The notes: generated from the sequence alone by a model not told the origin. A stretch of DNA of 64,000 nucleotides from Pseudanabaena galeata CCNP1313 (GCF_029910235.1 NZ_CP112874.1:3729001-3793000); one strand, 5' to 3'; counted from the first letter of the stretch, positions 33,089 to 41,982 are shown. Translations and numbers: made by a program.

Positions 33089-33868
33089 ATGTTTGCGCCA
33101 TCTCAATTTGCTATCAATCTTAGTGAAGAATTTCCGAACTTAACCAATTCACCTATTCTTGAGGCTGTAATTCATTGGGAAGCTCATGCTAATAAGCCGT
33201 TAGAGCAAATATCATTAAAGGATAAGCTAACCAATCGATTGCCTGAATACCCCATTATTCAGCCTCAATATGGCATAGAAGTTAAAATAGAAGGCACACC
33301 TGATGATAGATCTCAATTTTCACAGCATACACAATGGAATGGCTTTAGGCTTGAAGATAACCCTAAAAATTATGTAGCTCAATTTACCCATACTGGAATT
33401 GCTTTTAGTAGAGTTCAATCCTATGAAAGTTGGGAAAATTTTAAGACCGAAGCCTTGCGGGTTTGGGATGTTTTTGTGGAGTTAGCAGAGCCACCAGCAA
33501 TCCGCCGATTAGGAGTCCGATTCATTAACCGAATTCTTTTAAAACAAGATGAGTCAATCTCAACCTATCTTATAAGCGAACCATATAGACTTTCTGGGCT
33601 AGAGATATCTCCAAAGTCATTTTTTTATCAAGACACTTACCAAGTGAGTGATTATCCTTATCAAATCAACTTAGTTCGTACTATCCAGCCCGATCAATCT
33701 GGATCAGGACGTGAGAAAGCGTTAATTGTAGATATTGATGTCTTTACAAATGAAGTTTCTAGTATTCGAGAGAATTTAAACCAACAACTTGCTGAAATGC
33801 GTTGGCTTAAGAATAAAATATTTTTCAGTAATATAACTGAAACCGCCTTAAATAATTTTGGGAGTTAA
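33089..33868 (+). CDS. TIGR04255-family protein, first gene of a three-gene module
   Basis: The 259-residue protein shows the TIGR04255 pattern: an N-terminal NSPILEAVIHWEA, a central WENFKTEALRVWDVF and a PAIRRLGVRFINRI block. The family is patchily distributed and its function is undefined. No signal or membrane segment is seen. The next gene starts 3 bases after its stop and the third 5 bases after that, so the three form one operon. The composition is somewhat AT-rich with few HIP1 sites, consistent with accessory DNA. Confidence 0.7.
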   Translation: MFAPSQFAINLSEEFPNLTNSPILEAVIHWEAHANKPLEQISLKDKLTNRLPEYPIIQPQYGIEVKIEGTPDDRSQFSQHTQWNGFRLEDNPKNYVAQFTHTGIAFSRVQSYESWENFKTEALRVWDVFVELAEPPAIRRLGVRFINRILLKQDESISTYLISEPYRLSGLEISPKSFFYQDTYQVSDYPYQINLVRTIQPDQSGSGREKALIVDIDVFTNEVSSIRENLNQQLAEMRWLKNKIFFSNITETALNNFGS

Positions 33869-33871
33869 ATT

Positions 33872-34330
33872 ATGGTCACAGCTATACGAGGAAATACAGA
33901 AACTGCTGATTATATTGATGCAACTACCCATAAGCAAAAAGGGTACTTTGATCAGTCTGTGATTTTGGGTAAGCAATCAGCTTATAACGAGCTATTTGCT
34001 TTTTGGCAAGAATGCAAATTCCCAAATTGGGATGGTTATAATGCCTTTGCTGTTCAAGAAGAAACTGTAATTAAGACATACTGGTTTATTGAGGCACTAC
34101 CACTAGGTTACCCTTTACCCTCAGTTGGGGCTGAACCAGATGGTCATTTAACTCTAGAGTGGTACAGTAATCCGCGCTGGATACTGTCAGTTAGCATTAG
34201 CCCTGAAGGTCTGTTGTATTACGCTGCTCTTTTTGGTACTAGAGATGAGCAAGGATCAGATCATTTTTGGGGAGAAATACCTCAGCCTATCTTGGAATTG
34301 ATCAAGGAAGTTAAAGGAATAACGGTTTAA
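33872..34330 (+). CDS. Second gene of the TIGR04255 module
   Basis: The 152-residue protein contains FPNWDGYNAFAV and later EPDGHLTLEWYSNPRWILSV, features of a widespread uncharacterised family with a NWDGY motif and a beta-rich C-terminal half. It has no predicted membrane segment. Its tight spacing with both neighbours suggests equal expression and perhaps a complex. Function unknown. Confidence 0.65.
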   Translation: MVTAIRGNTETADYIDATTHKQKGYFDQSVILGKQSAYNELFAFWQECKFPNWDGYNAFAVQEETVIKTYWFIEALPLGYPLPSVGAEPDGHLTLEWYSNPRWILSVSISPEGLLYYAALFGTRDEQGSDHFWGEIPQPILELIKEVKGITV

Positions 34331-34335
34331 AAAGC

Positions 34336-34740
34336 ATGATCGATGCTAATCATGTACCTGACGTGAGTGATGATGAAATCTTAGCTCGATATGCAATGCA
34401 AAGTAGCCACTTTCGACGTAGCGATCAAACTGCTAAGCCTGAATTGTTTATGCCACACCCTCATCAGGAATTATCGTTAACCCGATACCTTGATGCAACC
34501 ATTGAAGAAGTATTGGCAGTAGGGGAGGAAATAGCTAAAAATCAAAATCCAAGTCGAACTCTTTATGGCAGGGCTGACATTCAGGTAATTAGATGCAAAG
34601 TTGCCTCACTGCGAGTAGTCAAAGACCCAACACCAACAAATCCCAATCATGCCAATATTAAAGGGTTTCCTCTTGAGAAACCAGAGCAGAAGGTGATCGC
34701 CCTGAAATTAGCTGCTGATGCCAAATTTTATCTAATCTAA
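34336..34740 (+). CDS. Third gene of the TIGR04255 module
   Basis: The 134-residue protein has SDDEILARYAMQSSHFRRSD, then KPELFMPHPHQELSLTR, GRADIQVIRCKVA and a PTPTNPNHANIKGFP block. I recall this pattern in hypothetical proteins encoded beside the previous family in diverse bacteria. Conserved His residues (HPHQE and NPNHANI) could be catalytic or metal-binding, but this is speculation. It converges with the ABC exporter gene. Confidence 0.65.
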   Translation: MIDANHVPDVSDDEILARYAMQSSHFRRSDQTAKPELFMPHPHQELSLTRYLDATIEEVLAVGEEIAKNQNPSRTLYGRADIQVIRCKVASLRVVKDPTPTNPNHANIKGFPLEKPEQKVIALKLAADAKFYLI

Positions 34741-34750
34741 TAATGTGCTT

Positions 34751-36541
34751 TTAATGAGATGCTATCATTTCCAATTCGTAGAGACTTGCATACACACCTT
34801 GTTGGGTTATTAGTTGATCGTGAGTGCCAGACTCAATGACTTCGCCTTGCTTGAGAACGAGAATGCGATCGACGTTGCGAATTGTCGATAAGCGGTGAGC
34901 AATGATGATCGTGGTGCGATCAATCAACAATCGATCTAAGGCTTGTTGAATCAAAAACTCGGTGCTGACATCAAGACTAGCTGTTGCTTCATCTAAAATT
35001 AAAATTCTGGGATCGCGAATTGCGGCTCTGGCAAAGGCTAGTAACTGCTTTTGTCCACCCGAAAGATTTGTACCGCGCTCACGGACTTGAGTTGCGTAGG
35101 CTTCAGGTAATTCTTGGATAAAGCGATCGACATTCATCAACTCGGCGGCTTCAACTACTTGCTCGATCGCATAGTCTTCACCGAGCGTAATGTTGTCTTT
35201 AATATCCCCCGAAAACAAAAAAGCATCCTGCAAAATTACGCCCACACATCGACGTAACTCTGCTTGGGTAATTTCGCGAATATCGATACCATCAATTAAA
35301 ATTCTGCCTTTGGTTGGCTCGTATAGACGAGATAACAGTCGGATGATCGAGCTTTTACCCGCTCCCGTGGGGCCAACAAGGGCAATTTTTTCACCTGCTT
35401 TCAGGGTGAAGTTCACATCCTTGAGGACATACTCATTGGGTTTGTAGCCGAACCACACATGATCAAAGCAAATTTCGCCAGTGCCATCAAGGGGTAGCCT
35501 TTTGGGAGATTCAGGATCGCGAATTTCGATGGGTTCTTGCAGGATGGCATTGATCCGTTCAACCGCCGTAAATCCTGCTTGAATCGTGGTGAATTTTTCC
35601 GCGAGTTGACGAATTGGGTCAAACAGGCGCTGTGAAAATAACACGAAAGCTGAAAGTTCACCGAAGGTTAGATTCTTTTGGACAATTTGTCCTCCGCCTA
35701 GCCACAGTACGCCAGCGATCGCCACGAGCGCGATCCATTCCAGCGTCGCCGAAACCGCAGAATCATGGAAAACTGTGCGATTTACTTCATCTACATACTG
35801 CTTATTGACTTTGAGATGTTGGGCGGAGTTAAACTTTTCGCGGCGAAATAACTGAACGATATTTGCGCCAATAATATTTTCTTGCAGAATTGAGTTTAGT
35901 TCTGACAGGCGATCGCGTGCTTTGAAATTTGCTTTGCGATATTCATGCTGGAAATAGACGATTAATGCAGTCACGGGTAGCACCATGATCACTAGCATCA
36001 GAGCTAAGTCCCAGCGCAGCAAAAACATGAAAATAGCGATTGTCCCGATCGCTGCAAAGTCGCTCAATACACCTACAGCACCAGTAGCGAATACATCACC
36101 TAATGCCTCAACATCACTAGTTAAGCGGGTGATGAGTTTGCCAACGGGCGTGCGATCAAAAAAACTAGTTGATAAAGAGGTGACGTGACGGAATAAATCA
36201 GCGCGAATATCTGCGGTGATTTTTTGTCCGACCTCTTGCACCAAGTAGCCCTGCCAAGACTGAAACGCAAGGCGCACTGCGATCGTCAATAGTATGACTA
36301 GGCAAATCCACCGCAAACCAAACAAATCGCCGTTTTTAATTGGCCCATCAATGCCTTGCTGTACCAAAATTGGCTGAACAGCACTAGCGATCGAAAGAGG
36401 TACAAGTAAAAGCAGCGATATGACAAGCTGTTTAGAATTTTGCTTTGCGTAAGGCAATAAACTCAACATCAATCGCCAGTCATTACTTTTGCGAGTTGAA
36501 GATTGAGATTTGGCAGAGCTAGCTTTGGGGGTATTGATCAC
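34751..36541 (-). CDS. ABC exporter, fused permease and ATPase
   Basis: The 596-residue half-transporter has six transmembrane helices in the first 320 residues and a C-terminal ATPase domain. Walker A is GPTGAGKSS, the Q-loop lies in GVILQDAF, the signature is LSGGQKQ, Walker B is ILILDEATAS, and the switch His is in AHRLS. It would work as a dimer (MsbA/MdlB-type); the substrate is unknown. Translation starts at a GTG at 36541 that shares a base with the TAG stop of psbI (TAGTG), so it may be translated by coupling to psbI. Confidence 0.92.
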   Translation of the reverse strand: MINTPKASSAKSQSSTRKSNDWRLMLSLLPYAKQNSKQLVISLLLLVPLSIASAVQPILVQQGIDGPIKNGDLFGLRWICLVILLTIAVRLAFQSWQGYLVQEVGQKITADIRADLFRHVTSLSTSFFDRTPVGKLITRLTSDVEALGDVFATGAVGVLSDFAAIGTIAIFMFLLRWDLALMLVIMVLPVTALIVYFQHEYRKANFKARDRLSELNSILQENIIGANIVQLFRREKFNSAQHLKVNKQYVDEVNRTVFHDSAVSATLEWIALVAIAGVLWLGGGQIVQKNLTFGELSAFVLFSQRLFDPIRQLAEKFTTIQAGFTAVERINAILQEPIEIRDPESPKRLPLDGTGEICFDHVWFGYKPNEYVLKDVNFTLKAGEKIALVGPTGAGKSSIIRLLSRLYEPTKGRILIDGIDIREITQAELRRCVGVILQDAFLFSGDIKDNITLGEDYAIEQVVEAAELMNVDRFIQELPEAYATQVRERGTNLSGGQKQLLAFARAAIRDPRILILDEATASLDVSTEFLIQQALDRLLIDRTTIIIAHRLSTIRNVDRILVLKQGEVIESGTHDQLITQQGVYASLYELEMIASH

Positions 36542-36657
36542 TATTCGAGATCCCTGTTCCCTGGGTTGCGAGATGGATCGCTATTGAGGAAGCCAAACAC
36601 AAACAAACTGATAAAGAATATGACAGTGATGTAGACCACTATTTTTAAAGTGAGCAT
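36541..36657 (-). CDS. psbI: Photosystem II reaction-centre protein PsbI
   Basis: The ATG at 36657 opens a 38-codon frame. The product begins [19 protein letters not shown], continues with [14 protein letters not shown] and ends NRDLE, which is the PsbI pattern: one transmembrane helix and a short stromal tail with SDPxRNPG and a terminal DLE. PsbI binds next to D1 and CP43 in photosystem II. The gene is too short for usual ORF cut-offs and is easily missed. Its stop overlaps the GTG start of the ABC exporter. Confidence 0.93.
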   Translation of the reverse strand: MLTLKIVVYITVIFFISLFVFGFLNSDPSRNPGNRDLE

Positions 36658-36660
36658 AAA

Positions 36661-36980
36661 TAAATAATCTCCGTATAAATATCTAAGAATTTATCCTATG
36701 TTAAATCTTATAGGAAAAGATGGGGATTCCTTATAATTCCTTAAGATTGGGTGTTAGCTTTTAAGTATAAATACTTAAATTAAAAAATTAAAGACAACTG
36801 CCGATCAAAGGAGCTACAAGAAAAAAAAAATAGTTAGCTAGTACAAACCAAAACCCATGATGCGCGGCGCTTTGCGCCGCGCATCATGGGTTTTATATCC
36901 TAAGCAAAACTTGCTTTGCTATACAATCGAATTTTTAGAAGATGAGAAGAAAATCCTTACTGGGTTTGGTTTTTAATTTA
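36661..36980. other. Promoter-side region of psbI with a family C hairpin
   Basis: This 320-base AT-rich stretch lies upstream of psbI. It holds a hairpin at 36850-36894 (AAAACCCATGATGCGCGGCG type with TTT tip). A psbI promoter must be between about 36660 and 36830, but I cannot assign its boxes reliably. Confidence 0.45.
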
Positions 36981-37091
36981 ACGTCAGTTCGACAAAAGCA
37001 AAAAATGGTAAGAATCGCTAAGCGATTCTTACCATTTTTTGCCATTAGCGTCGTGCTTTGCACGACGCTAATGGCTATATCGAACTCACGT
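36981..37091. mobile_element. Family B element, copy 2 (111 bp)
   Basis: The ends ACGTCAGTTCGA and TCGAACTCACGT enclose the same two hairpins as the copy at 6214, with a few base changes and identical length. Flanks TAATTTA and TAATTAA are similar but not an exact duplication. A longer B element follows after six bases. Confidence 0.8.
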
Positions 37092-37097
37092 TAATTA

Positions 37098-37401
37098 ACG
37101 TCAGTTCGATGAATTTTGATGGCTGTAGTCCTTGCCTAATAAAGATTACAAGGAATCGTGTTGTATAAAAGTGTTCAAACCTGTTGAGAATGGAGTCAAT
37201 AAATCACAGATTTGCAGTCTATTGACTTTATTTTCAATAATAATTTGGATTTGCTTGTATGCTTAGATCCCAAGACTATTGATTTATAAAGATTATGAGG
37301 TCTAAAGTTAGAAAGAGGGCTTGGAGACCAAGCCCCTACATTTACACATATGTAGGGGCTTGGTCTCCAAGCCCCAATCTCAGCTTTTGTCGAACTCACG
37401 T
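37098..37401. mobile_element. Long family B element (304 bp)
   Basis: It has the same terminal repeats as the short B elements (ACGTCAGTTCGA and TCGAACTCACGT) and an exact TAATTA duplication at 37092-37097 and 37402-37407. The interior is unrelated to the short form and contains a separate perfect palindrome at 37317-37376 (GGGCTTGGAGACC arms). An open frame over 37196-37399 has no protein-like features. Confidence 0.75.
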
Positions 37402-37443
37402 TAATTAGCGATGATTACAGTTTATTGAGGCTTTAATTCGTAC

Positions 37444-37492
37444 AGAAATATTTTTAAAAGCGTTGCTTCACGCCGCTTTTAAAAATATTTCT
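37444..37492. repeat. Hairpin with AAAAGCG core
   Basis: CAGAAATATTTTTAAAAGCG and its complement lie between the long B element and the fetB-like gene stop. It could terminate the fetB-like gene on the minus strand. Confidence 0.5.
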
Positions 37493-37562
37493 GGATCTTA
37501 AGTCAGCGCAAAGCGCTGTACCTTGTAACGACAATTCAGCAATTGCCACTACATTGATTTCT

Positions 37563-38342
37563 TTAAGGTAACTTTAATTGCTGTGTAGGTGTAAAAAACT
37601 GGCGAGTAACGAGATTAGTTAATAACAATGCTGTAATTAAATTAGCTGTGGTAATTGCAAATAAAATTACTAATTGATAGCGTACTGCTAATAGCGGTGA
37701 TACTCCTCCTAAAATTTGTCCAGTCATCATCCCCGGCAGTGATACCACCCCTGCCACCATCATCACGTTAATTGTGGGAATCATCGCCGCTCTGATTGCA
37801 TCAGATTGGTAGTTAGAGATCGCCTGTTTTGGTGTTGCGCCCAGACATAAATGGGTTTCGATTTCCCGCGATCGCTTGACTAAATCTTGGGTAAATCGCT
37901 CGGCGGCGATCGCTGCACCATTCATTGAGTTTCCCAAAATCATTCCTGCTAGAGGAATTAAGTATTGTGGTGAGTACCAAGTATCAGGCTGTACGACTAA
38001 AAATGTGGTGTAACCAAGAATTGCTAACGTGCCAACGATTACCGAGATCCACATGATCGGCAGGACATAGGGAACTTTTTCGCGCACGCGATTTTTGGCT
38101 TCGCGGGCTGCCATGATGCTCATCAAGAAAATGATGAATAGGATTACAACTGGCTGTTTGATTTCAAATACAGCATCTAGCAAAAATCCCACTACGATTA
38201 GTTGAATAATGCTGCGAAAGGTGGCGATGATTAAATTCTTAGCGATCGCTAATTTTTGCCAAACCGATAAACTAATGGCGATCGCCACCATTCCGAGGGC
38301 GATCGCCATTTTGGGGATATTGAGATCGATTACAGCATTCAT
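37563..38342 (-). CDS. FetB-type ABC permease (UPF0014)
   Basis: The 259-residue membrane protein has about seven transmembrane helices. It carries the family block PLAGMILGNSMNGAAIAAER followed by LCLGATPKQA and SLPGMMTGQILGG. E. coli FetB pairs with the ATPase FetA and is linked to iron export or homeostasis. No ATPase gene is adjacent, so the partner is elsewhere or the role differs. It lies downstream of the PG-binding gene with a strong hairpin between them. Confidence 0.85.
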   Translation of the reverse strand: MNAVIDLNIPKMAIALGMVAIAISLSVWQKLAIAKNLIIATFRSIIQLIVVGFLLDAVFEIKQPVVILFIIFLMSIMAAREAKNRVREKVPYVLPIMWISVIVGTLAILGYTTFLVVQPDTWYSPQYLIPLAGMILGNSMNGAAIAAERFTQDLVKRSREIETHLCLGATPKQAISNYQSDAIRAAMIPTINVMMVAGVVSLPGMMTGQILGGVSPLLAVRYQLVILFAITTANLITALLLTNLVTRQFFTPTQQLKLP

Positions 38343-38370
38343 AGATAAATCACGATCAAAGCCCTAAGCG

Positions 38371-38417
38371 CTTAGAAAATCAGGAGCTATGCTAAGCATA
38401 GCTCCTGATTTTCTAAG
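38371..38417 (-). terminator. 23-bp perfect hairpin at the end of the PG-binding gene
   Basis: CTTAGAAAATCAGGAGCTAT and its complement run back-to-back, overlapping the last codons of the PG-binding gene (stop at 38413). It separates that gene from the fetB-like gene. Confidence 0.65.
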
Positions 38418-39489
38418 ATTGCAATGCTGCTAGTGTTTCTGAAGTCAGGACTCCATCAACAGGTAATCCATACAATGCTTGAGCCTGTTTAATTGCGGCA
38501 GTAGTCTTTGAGCCTTGAATGCCATCAATCGCGCCATCGTACAGACCTAGCTGGCTTAAAAGGGTTTGACCTTTTTTAATGGAATTGTCGGTGACTTTGC
38601 TCGTATTTTCTTGACTAGTAGCCTCCTTATAACTAATGGCGACAGTGTTACCAGATTCCAGCGCAGCCATGGTTAGAGAACCCGCAACACCATCAGCAAC
38701 TAAGCCATAGGTTTTTTGAGCGAGAATAATTGCTTCTTGAGTCATTGGACCATTAATACCATCGATCGCGCCGCCATAAAAACCGCGATCACTGAGCAAT
38801 TGTTGCAAGTTTTTGATTGAGTCTGTTTTAGTACTAGCGACGTTGCTCTTCGGGACATAATTACTACCAGATTCCAGAGCAGCAATAGTTAGAGAACCCG
38901 CAACACCATCAGCAACTAAGCCATAGGTTTTTTGAGCGAGAATAATTGCTTCTTGAGTCATTGGACCATTAATACCATCGATCGCGCCGCCATAAAAACC
39001 GCGATCGCTGAGCAATTGTTGCAAGTTTTTGATTGAGTCTGTTTTGTTGTCGCTATTAACAATAGAAGTGACCTTGACAGGTTTAGCTTCGAGGGAAACA
39101 TTCGCTTCATATGAGTCTGCTTCCAACGCGGCAATTGTTTGCGCTCCAATCACACCATCAGCATTTAACTTGTAAAAAGTTTGCGCGGCTATAATCGCCT
39201 CTGTGGTCGCCGCACCCTTAACACCATCGATCGCCCCAGGATTAAAGCCACGTCTCGCTAATAATTGCTGGATGCTGACAATTTCAGGACTGTAGGCAAA
39301 AGCCGCAATGGGCATAGCATTGAAGGCGATCGCTCCAGCCGCTAGACCAACACACAAGACTGATTTAGTATGGTGTGAAGATTTGGCGATCGAGTTTAGT
39401 AGCTGGCAATCTAAATTCTGATCAAGTGATTCGCCCTGCTGTAGGCGTTCACTAAGCATTTCACTATGGAGATATGCAACAAGTTCCAT
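38413..39489 (-). CDS. Protein with four peptidoglycan-binding repeats
   Basis: The 358-residue protein has a hydrophobic segment near residues 42-65 and four PG_binding_1 units (consensus QxLLxxxGFxxGxIDGxxGxxTxxAI). Units 2 and 3 (around residues 150-280) are nearly identical in protein and DNA, which shows recent tandem duplication. The first 40 residues are unusual for a signal peptide, so the segment at 42-65 may be an internal export signal or anchor. It probably binds the cell wall or polysaccharide; no catalytic domain is fused. Confidence 0.82.
   Translation of the reverse strand: MELVAYLHSEMLSERLQQGESLDQNLDCQLLNSIAKSSHHTKSVLCVGLAAGAIAFNAMPIAAFAYSPEIVSIQQLLARRGFNPGAIDGVKGAATTEAIIAAQTFYKLNADGVIGAQTIAALEADSYEANVSLEAKPVKVTSIVNSDNKTDSIKNLQQLLSDRGFYGGAIDGINGPMTQEAIILAQKTYGLVADGVAGSLTIAALESGSNYVPKSNVASTKTDSIKNLQQLLSDRGFYGGAIDGINGPMTQEAIILAQKTYGLVADGVAGSLTMAALESGNTVAISYKEATSQENTSKVTDNSIKKGQTLLSQLGLYDGAIDGIQGSKTTAAIKQAQALYGLPVDGVLTSETLAALQS
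38651..39045 (-). repeat. Two 179-bp direct repeats inside the PG-binding gene
   Basis: Bases 38651-38829 and 38867-39045 differ at roughly five positions by eye. They encode two successive PG-binding units. The 37 bases between them code for a short non-repeated linker. Confidence 0.8.
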
Positions 39490-39591
39490 ATAATTTAGCC
39501 TCTATAAAAAATGCCATTAAGCTCATTAATCAGCCCTTTTAAATTCGTCAAACAATCTGATTTCGATGGATTTCTGCAACTTATATTCCGT

Positions 39592-39900
39592 AATGCAAGA
39601 TATAAGTAGCTAGGCATAAGTAAACTAAAAATCTAGAAAGCTGTACCACCCGCGTAGCGGGCGGGATAGCTTCTGTTTGTAAGTTTTAATTATGGTGAGC
39701 TACTTACAAGATATAAATTGCAGCTTTAAAAGAGCCTATATATTTATTGTATGGAAAAAAACAGTAAATGTCATGAATTGCTTGTTTTTGTCAGTAAGTC
39801 TCATTATTACAGCAATTGCTAAGCAAACGAGTCACCAGAGCAAAAATGAAAGCGATGTTTTACAACGCTTTCATTTTTGCTCTGGGTTAGGGTATGAACA
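39592..39900. other. Gap with hairpins, no convincing gene
   Basis: A palindrome-like CCCGCGTAGCGGG core lies near 39650. A hairpin at 39837-39883 (CAGAGCAAAAATGAAAGCG arms) follows. The open frame 39692-39913 runs through this hairpin and shows no protein-like features. Confidence 0.4.
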
Positions 39901-39919
39901 CAAAGCGCTATAGCGCTCA

Positions 39920-40145
39920 TACATATTTCTGAATCAGTTCTGTTAGGACACTTAGTCTCACAGGTTTACTGAGGTACTCATTAGCTCCAGCTTTTAAGCA
40001 ACGCTCATGATCATAACTCTCACCTTGAGCCAAGCTTGGTTGCGATCAACGAGATCTAGCACAGCCGTGAGATCTGATTGAGGATGGCTTGGATATTGTG
40101 CAAGTGCAGCCAAAGACTGCACAAAATTATGCATGGGAATTGTAA
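39920..40145 (-). pseudogene. Response-regulator receiver remnant fused to an unknown fragment
   Basis: On the minus strand [20 protein letters not shown] and then SVLTELIQKYV with a stop near 39920 match the C-terminal end of a receiver domain (conserved Lys in LSKPV). Just upstream, in another frame, a 49-residue piece starts [20 protein letters not shown] and ends in a stop near 39983. The two do not share a frame, so this is decayed coding DNA, probably from a hybrid kinase or regulator. Confidence 0.6.
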
Positions 40146-40157
40146 ATACCCCCGAAA

Positions 40158-40643
40158 TTGAAAAGGTATGTTGACCGCATTGAGCAGCAAACCCTGTGCT
40201 TTGTTCATTTTGCTGAAGTAGTAATCGCCCAATTTTTAAGTGAAACTTTGACTTATCATGCTCAGCAATCAGATTATATGCAGCTTGTTGAACGCGATCA
40301 TGCAGAAATCGATAATGGAGGATTTCGGTCGGTTCCAGTTATTGTGCTTCTGACTCTCCCAATCCACCTAAATAGAACTTATAAAGAATGCTTTGAGGGA
40401 GAATCAATCCATCCTGCAAAGCTTGCCATCTGGAAAGGGCTTCTGGATAGAGGAACGTTTCAAAATGAAGATGGGCAAGATCAAGGATGTGAACCTGATT
40501 TAGGGGTTTTTAATGTTTGGTGGAGTTCAAAATGGATACATCTAACTTATGATGGTTGTGGCAATCTTGCACCTAGTTTTCGAGATTGGTTACAGAACTA
40601 TGTAGAGGAATTGGAGCATAGCTTACTCAAGCCCGATTTGTGA
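40158..40643 (+). CDS. Hypothetical protein, possibly 5'-truncated
   Basis: The frame opens at a TTG (40158) and gives 161 residues. The best conserved-looking parts are [19 protein letters not shown] and [16 protein letters not shown]. The latter faintly resembles SMI1/KNR4-type proteins (which carry immunity functions), but I am not confident. Lack of a good start and adjacency to decayed DNA suggest that the 5' end may be lost. Its last 21 bases overlap the convergent alr gene. Confidence 0.45.
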   Translation: MKRYVDRIEQQTLCFVHFAEVVIAQFLSETLTYHAQQSDYMQLVERDHAEIDNGGFRSVPVIVLLTLPIHLNRTYKECFEGESIHPAKLAIWKGLLDRGTFQNEDGQDQGCEPDLGVFNVWWSSKWIHLTYDGCGNLAPSFRDWLQNYVEELEHSLLKPDL

Positions 40644-41798
40644 TGCTCCTGATAATGCTTCAGGCTTCCTAATTTCGCCTACTACATTAATTCTAGGGAG
40701 ACGATGCTTAAACCCACAGAGAACTTCCCAAGAAATTGTGCCTAATAAATTAGCCCAATCATCAGCAGTATTCTCTGAAGCTCCACCTAGAAATGTCACT
40801 ACATCACCAACATGAACATTTGAGACATGCGTAACATCGATCGCACATTGATCCATCGTAATTGTGCCGATCTGAGAAACTTTTTGACCATTCACGGATA
40901 CACGAATGCGATTGGATAGACCGCGTGGAATGCCATCAGCATAGCCGATCGCCACAGTTGCCATCGTCATATCCTGCGACGCTATAAACGATCGCCCATA
41001 GCTCACACTTGTACCTGCTTTGATTTCTTTGACTTGAGTAATCCGCGCTTTGACCGTGAGGGCAGGACGGAGATCGACAATATTTTTGAGATGGGGCGCA
41101 GGATAAAGCCCGTAAAGCCCTAATCCTGTTCGCACAATATCGAAATGAATTTGGCGATCGCACAACATCGCGGCTGTGTTACAAATGTGAATACGTGGCG
41201 GATAAAGCCCTTCAGCTTTAAGTGCAGCAATTACCTGCTTAAACCTTTGAGTTTGCAATTCCATGAAAGTGCGATCGCAATCATCGGCAGTAGCAAAGTG
41301 CGAGTAAACACTGATAATTTCTAAATTCGGCAAATGCTGCACCAGTTGCACAAAGGCGATCGCCTCTTGCCAATTTACGCCCAGTCGCGACATGCCTGTA
41401 TCAATTTTGAGATGGACAGGAACCTGCTCGCCAATTTGCGAAAGAACATCGTGGTAGATCAATGCTTGCTTAGGATTACAAATTGTTGGTTGTAAGCGAT
41501 ATTCAGCGATCGCCTTGATTTCATCAACCCCATTTGTTGCCCCTAAAACCACAATCGGAACTGTGATTCCCGCACAACGTAACTGAATGCCTTCAGGAAT
41601 TGTGGCAACCCCTAACCATGTCGCTCCCGCCTCGATCGCCGTTTGACTGACATCGATCGCCCCATGCCCGTAGGCATCAGCTTTGACGATCGCCATTAAC
41701 TCAGTAGGCGCAGTTAGCAAAGACTTTAATTGATGCACATTATGCTTAATTGCTGAGAGATCGACTTCCACCCATGCTCGATGGTTTTGCTTGAGCAT
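40623..41798 (-). CDS. alr: Alanine racemase
   Basis: The 391-residue PLP enzyme interconverts L- and D-alanine for peptidoglycan synthesis. The PLP-binding lysine is Lys39 in AIVKADAYGHG, and the second catalytic residue, Tyr, lies in SVSYGRSF. The blocks HLKIDTGMSRLG and VAIGYADGIPRGL are typical. A short extension at the C-terminus overlaps the convergent upstream gene. Confidence 0.95.
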   Translation of the reverse strand: MLKQNHRAWVEVDLSAIKHNVHQLKSLLTAPTELMAIVKADAYGHGAIDVSQTAIEAGATWLGVATIPEGIQLRCAGITVPIVVLGATNGVDEIKAIAEYRLQPTICNPKQALIYHDVLSQIGEQVPVHLKIDTGMSRLGVNWQEAIAFVQLVQHLPNLEIISVYSHFATADDCDRTFMELQTQRFKQVIAALKAEGLYPPRIHICNTAAMLCDRQIHFDIVRTGLGLYGLYPAPHLKNIVDLRPALTVKARITQVKEIKAGTSVSYGRSFIASQDMTMATVAIGYADGIPRGLSNRIRVSVNGQKVSQIGTITMDQCAIDVTHVSNVHVGDVVTFLGGASENTADDWANLLGTISWEVLCGFKHRLPRINVVGEIRKPEALSGASQIGLE

Positions 41799-41874
41799 TA
41801 CAGCGCACTCCTCATAGGGTAATTGGGTTTACAACGCTTATACTCCCTTTCCAGTCTAAAAATTGACATTAAAG

Positions 41875-41923
41875 CCCAAGAATTAGTGGTGCGGCGCTAA
41901 GCGCCGCACCACTAATTCTTGGG
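41875..41923. repeat. Family C-type hairpin upstream of alr
   Basis: CCCAAGAATTAGTGGTGCGG and complement, arms of 23 bases with TAA loop between GGCGC and GCGCC. It lies in the alr promoter-side region. Confidence 0.65.
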
Positions 41924-41982
41924 TTGGAAGGGCTTAACATTGCAAACCTCATAATTATTTTTGCTTACAAAACGTTATATTA

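Noticed and set aside
37196-37399. 67-codon frame inside the long family B element
   Set aside because: About half of it is the palindrome at 37317-37376; nothing resembles a transposase.
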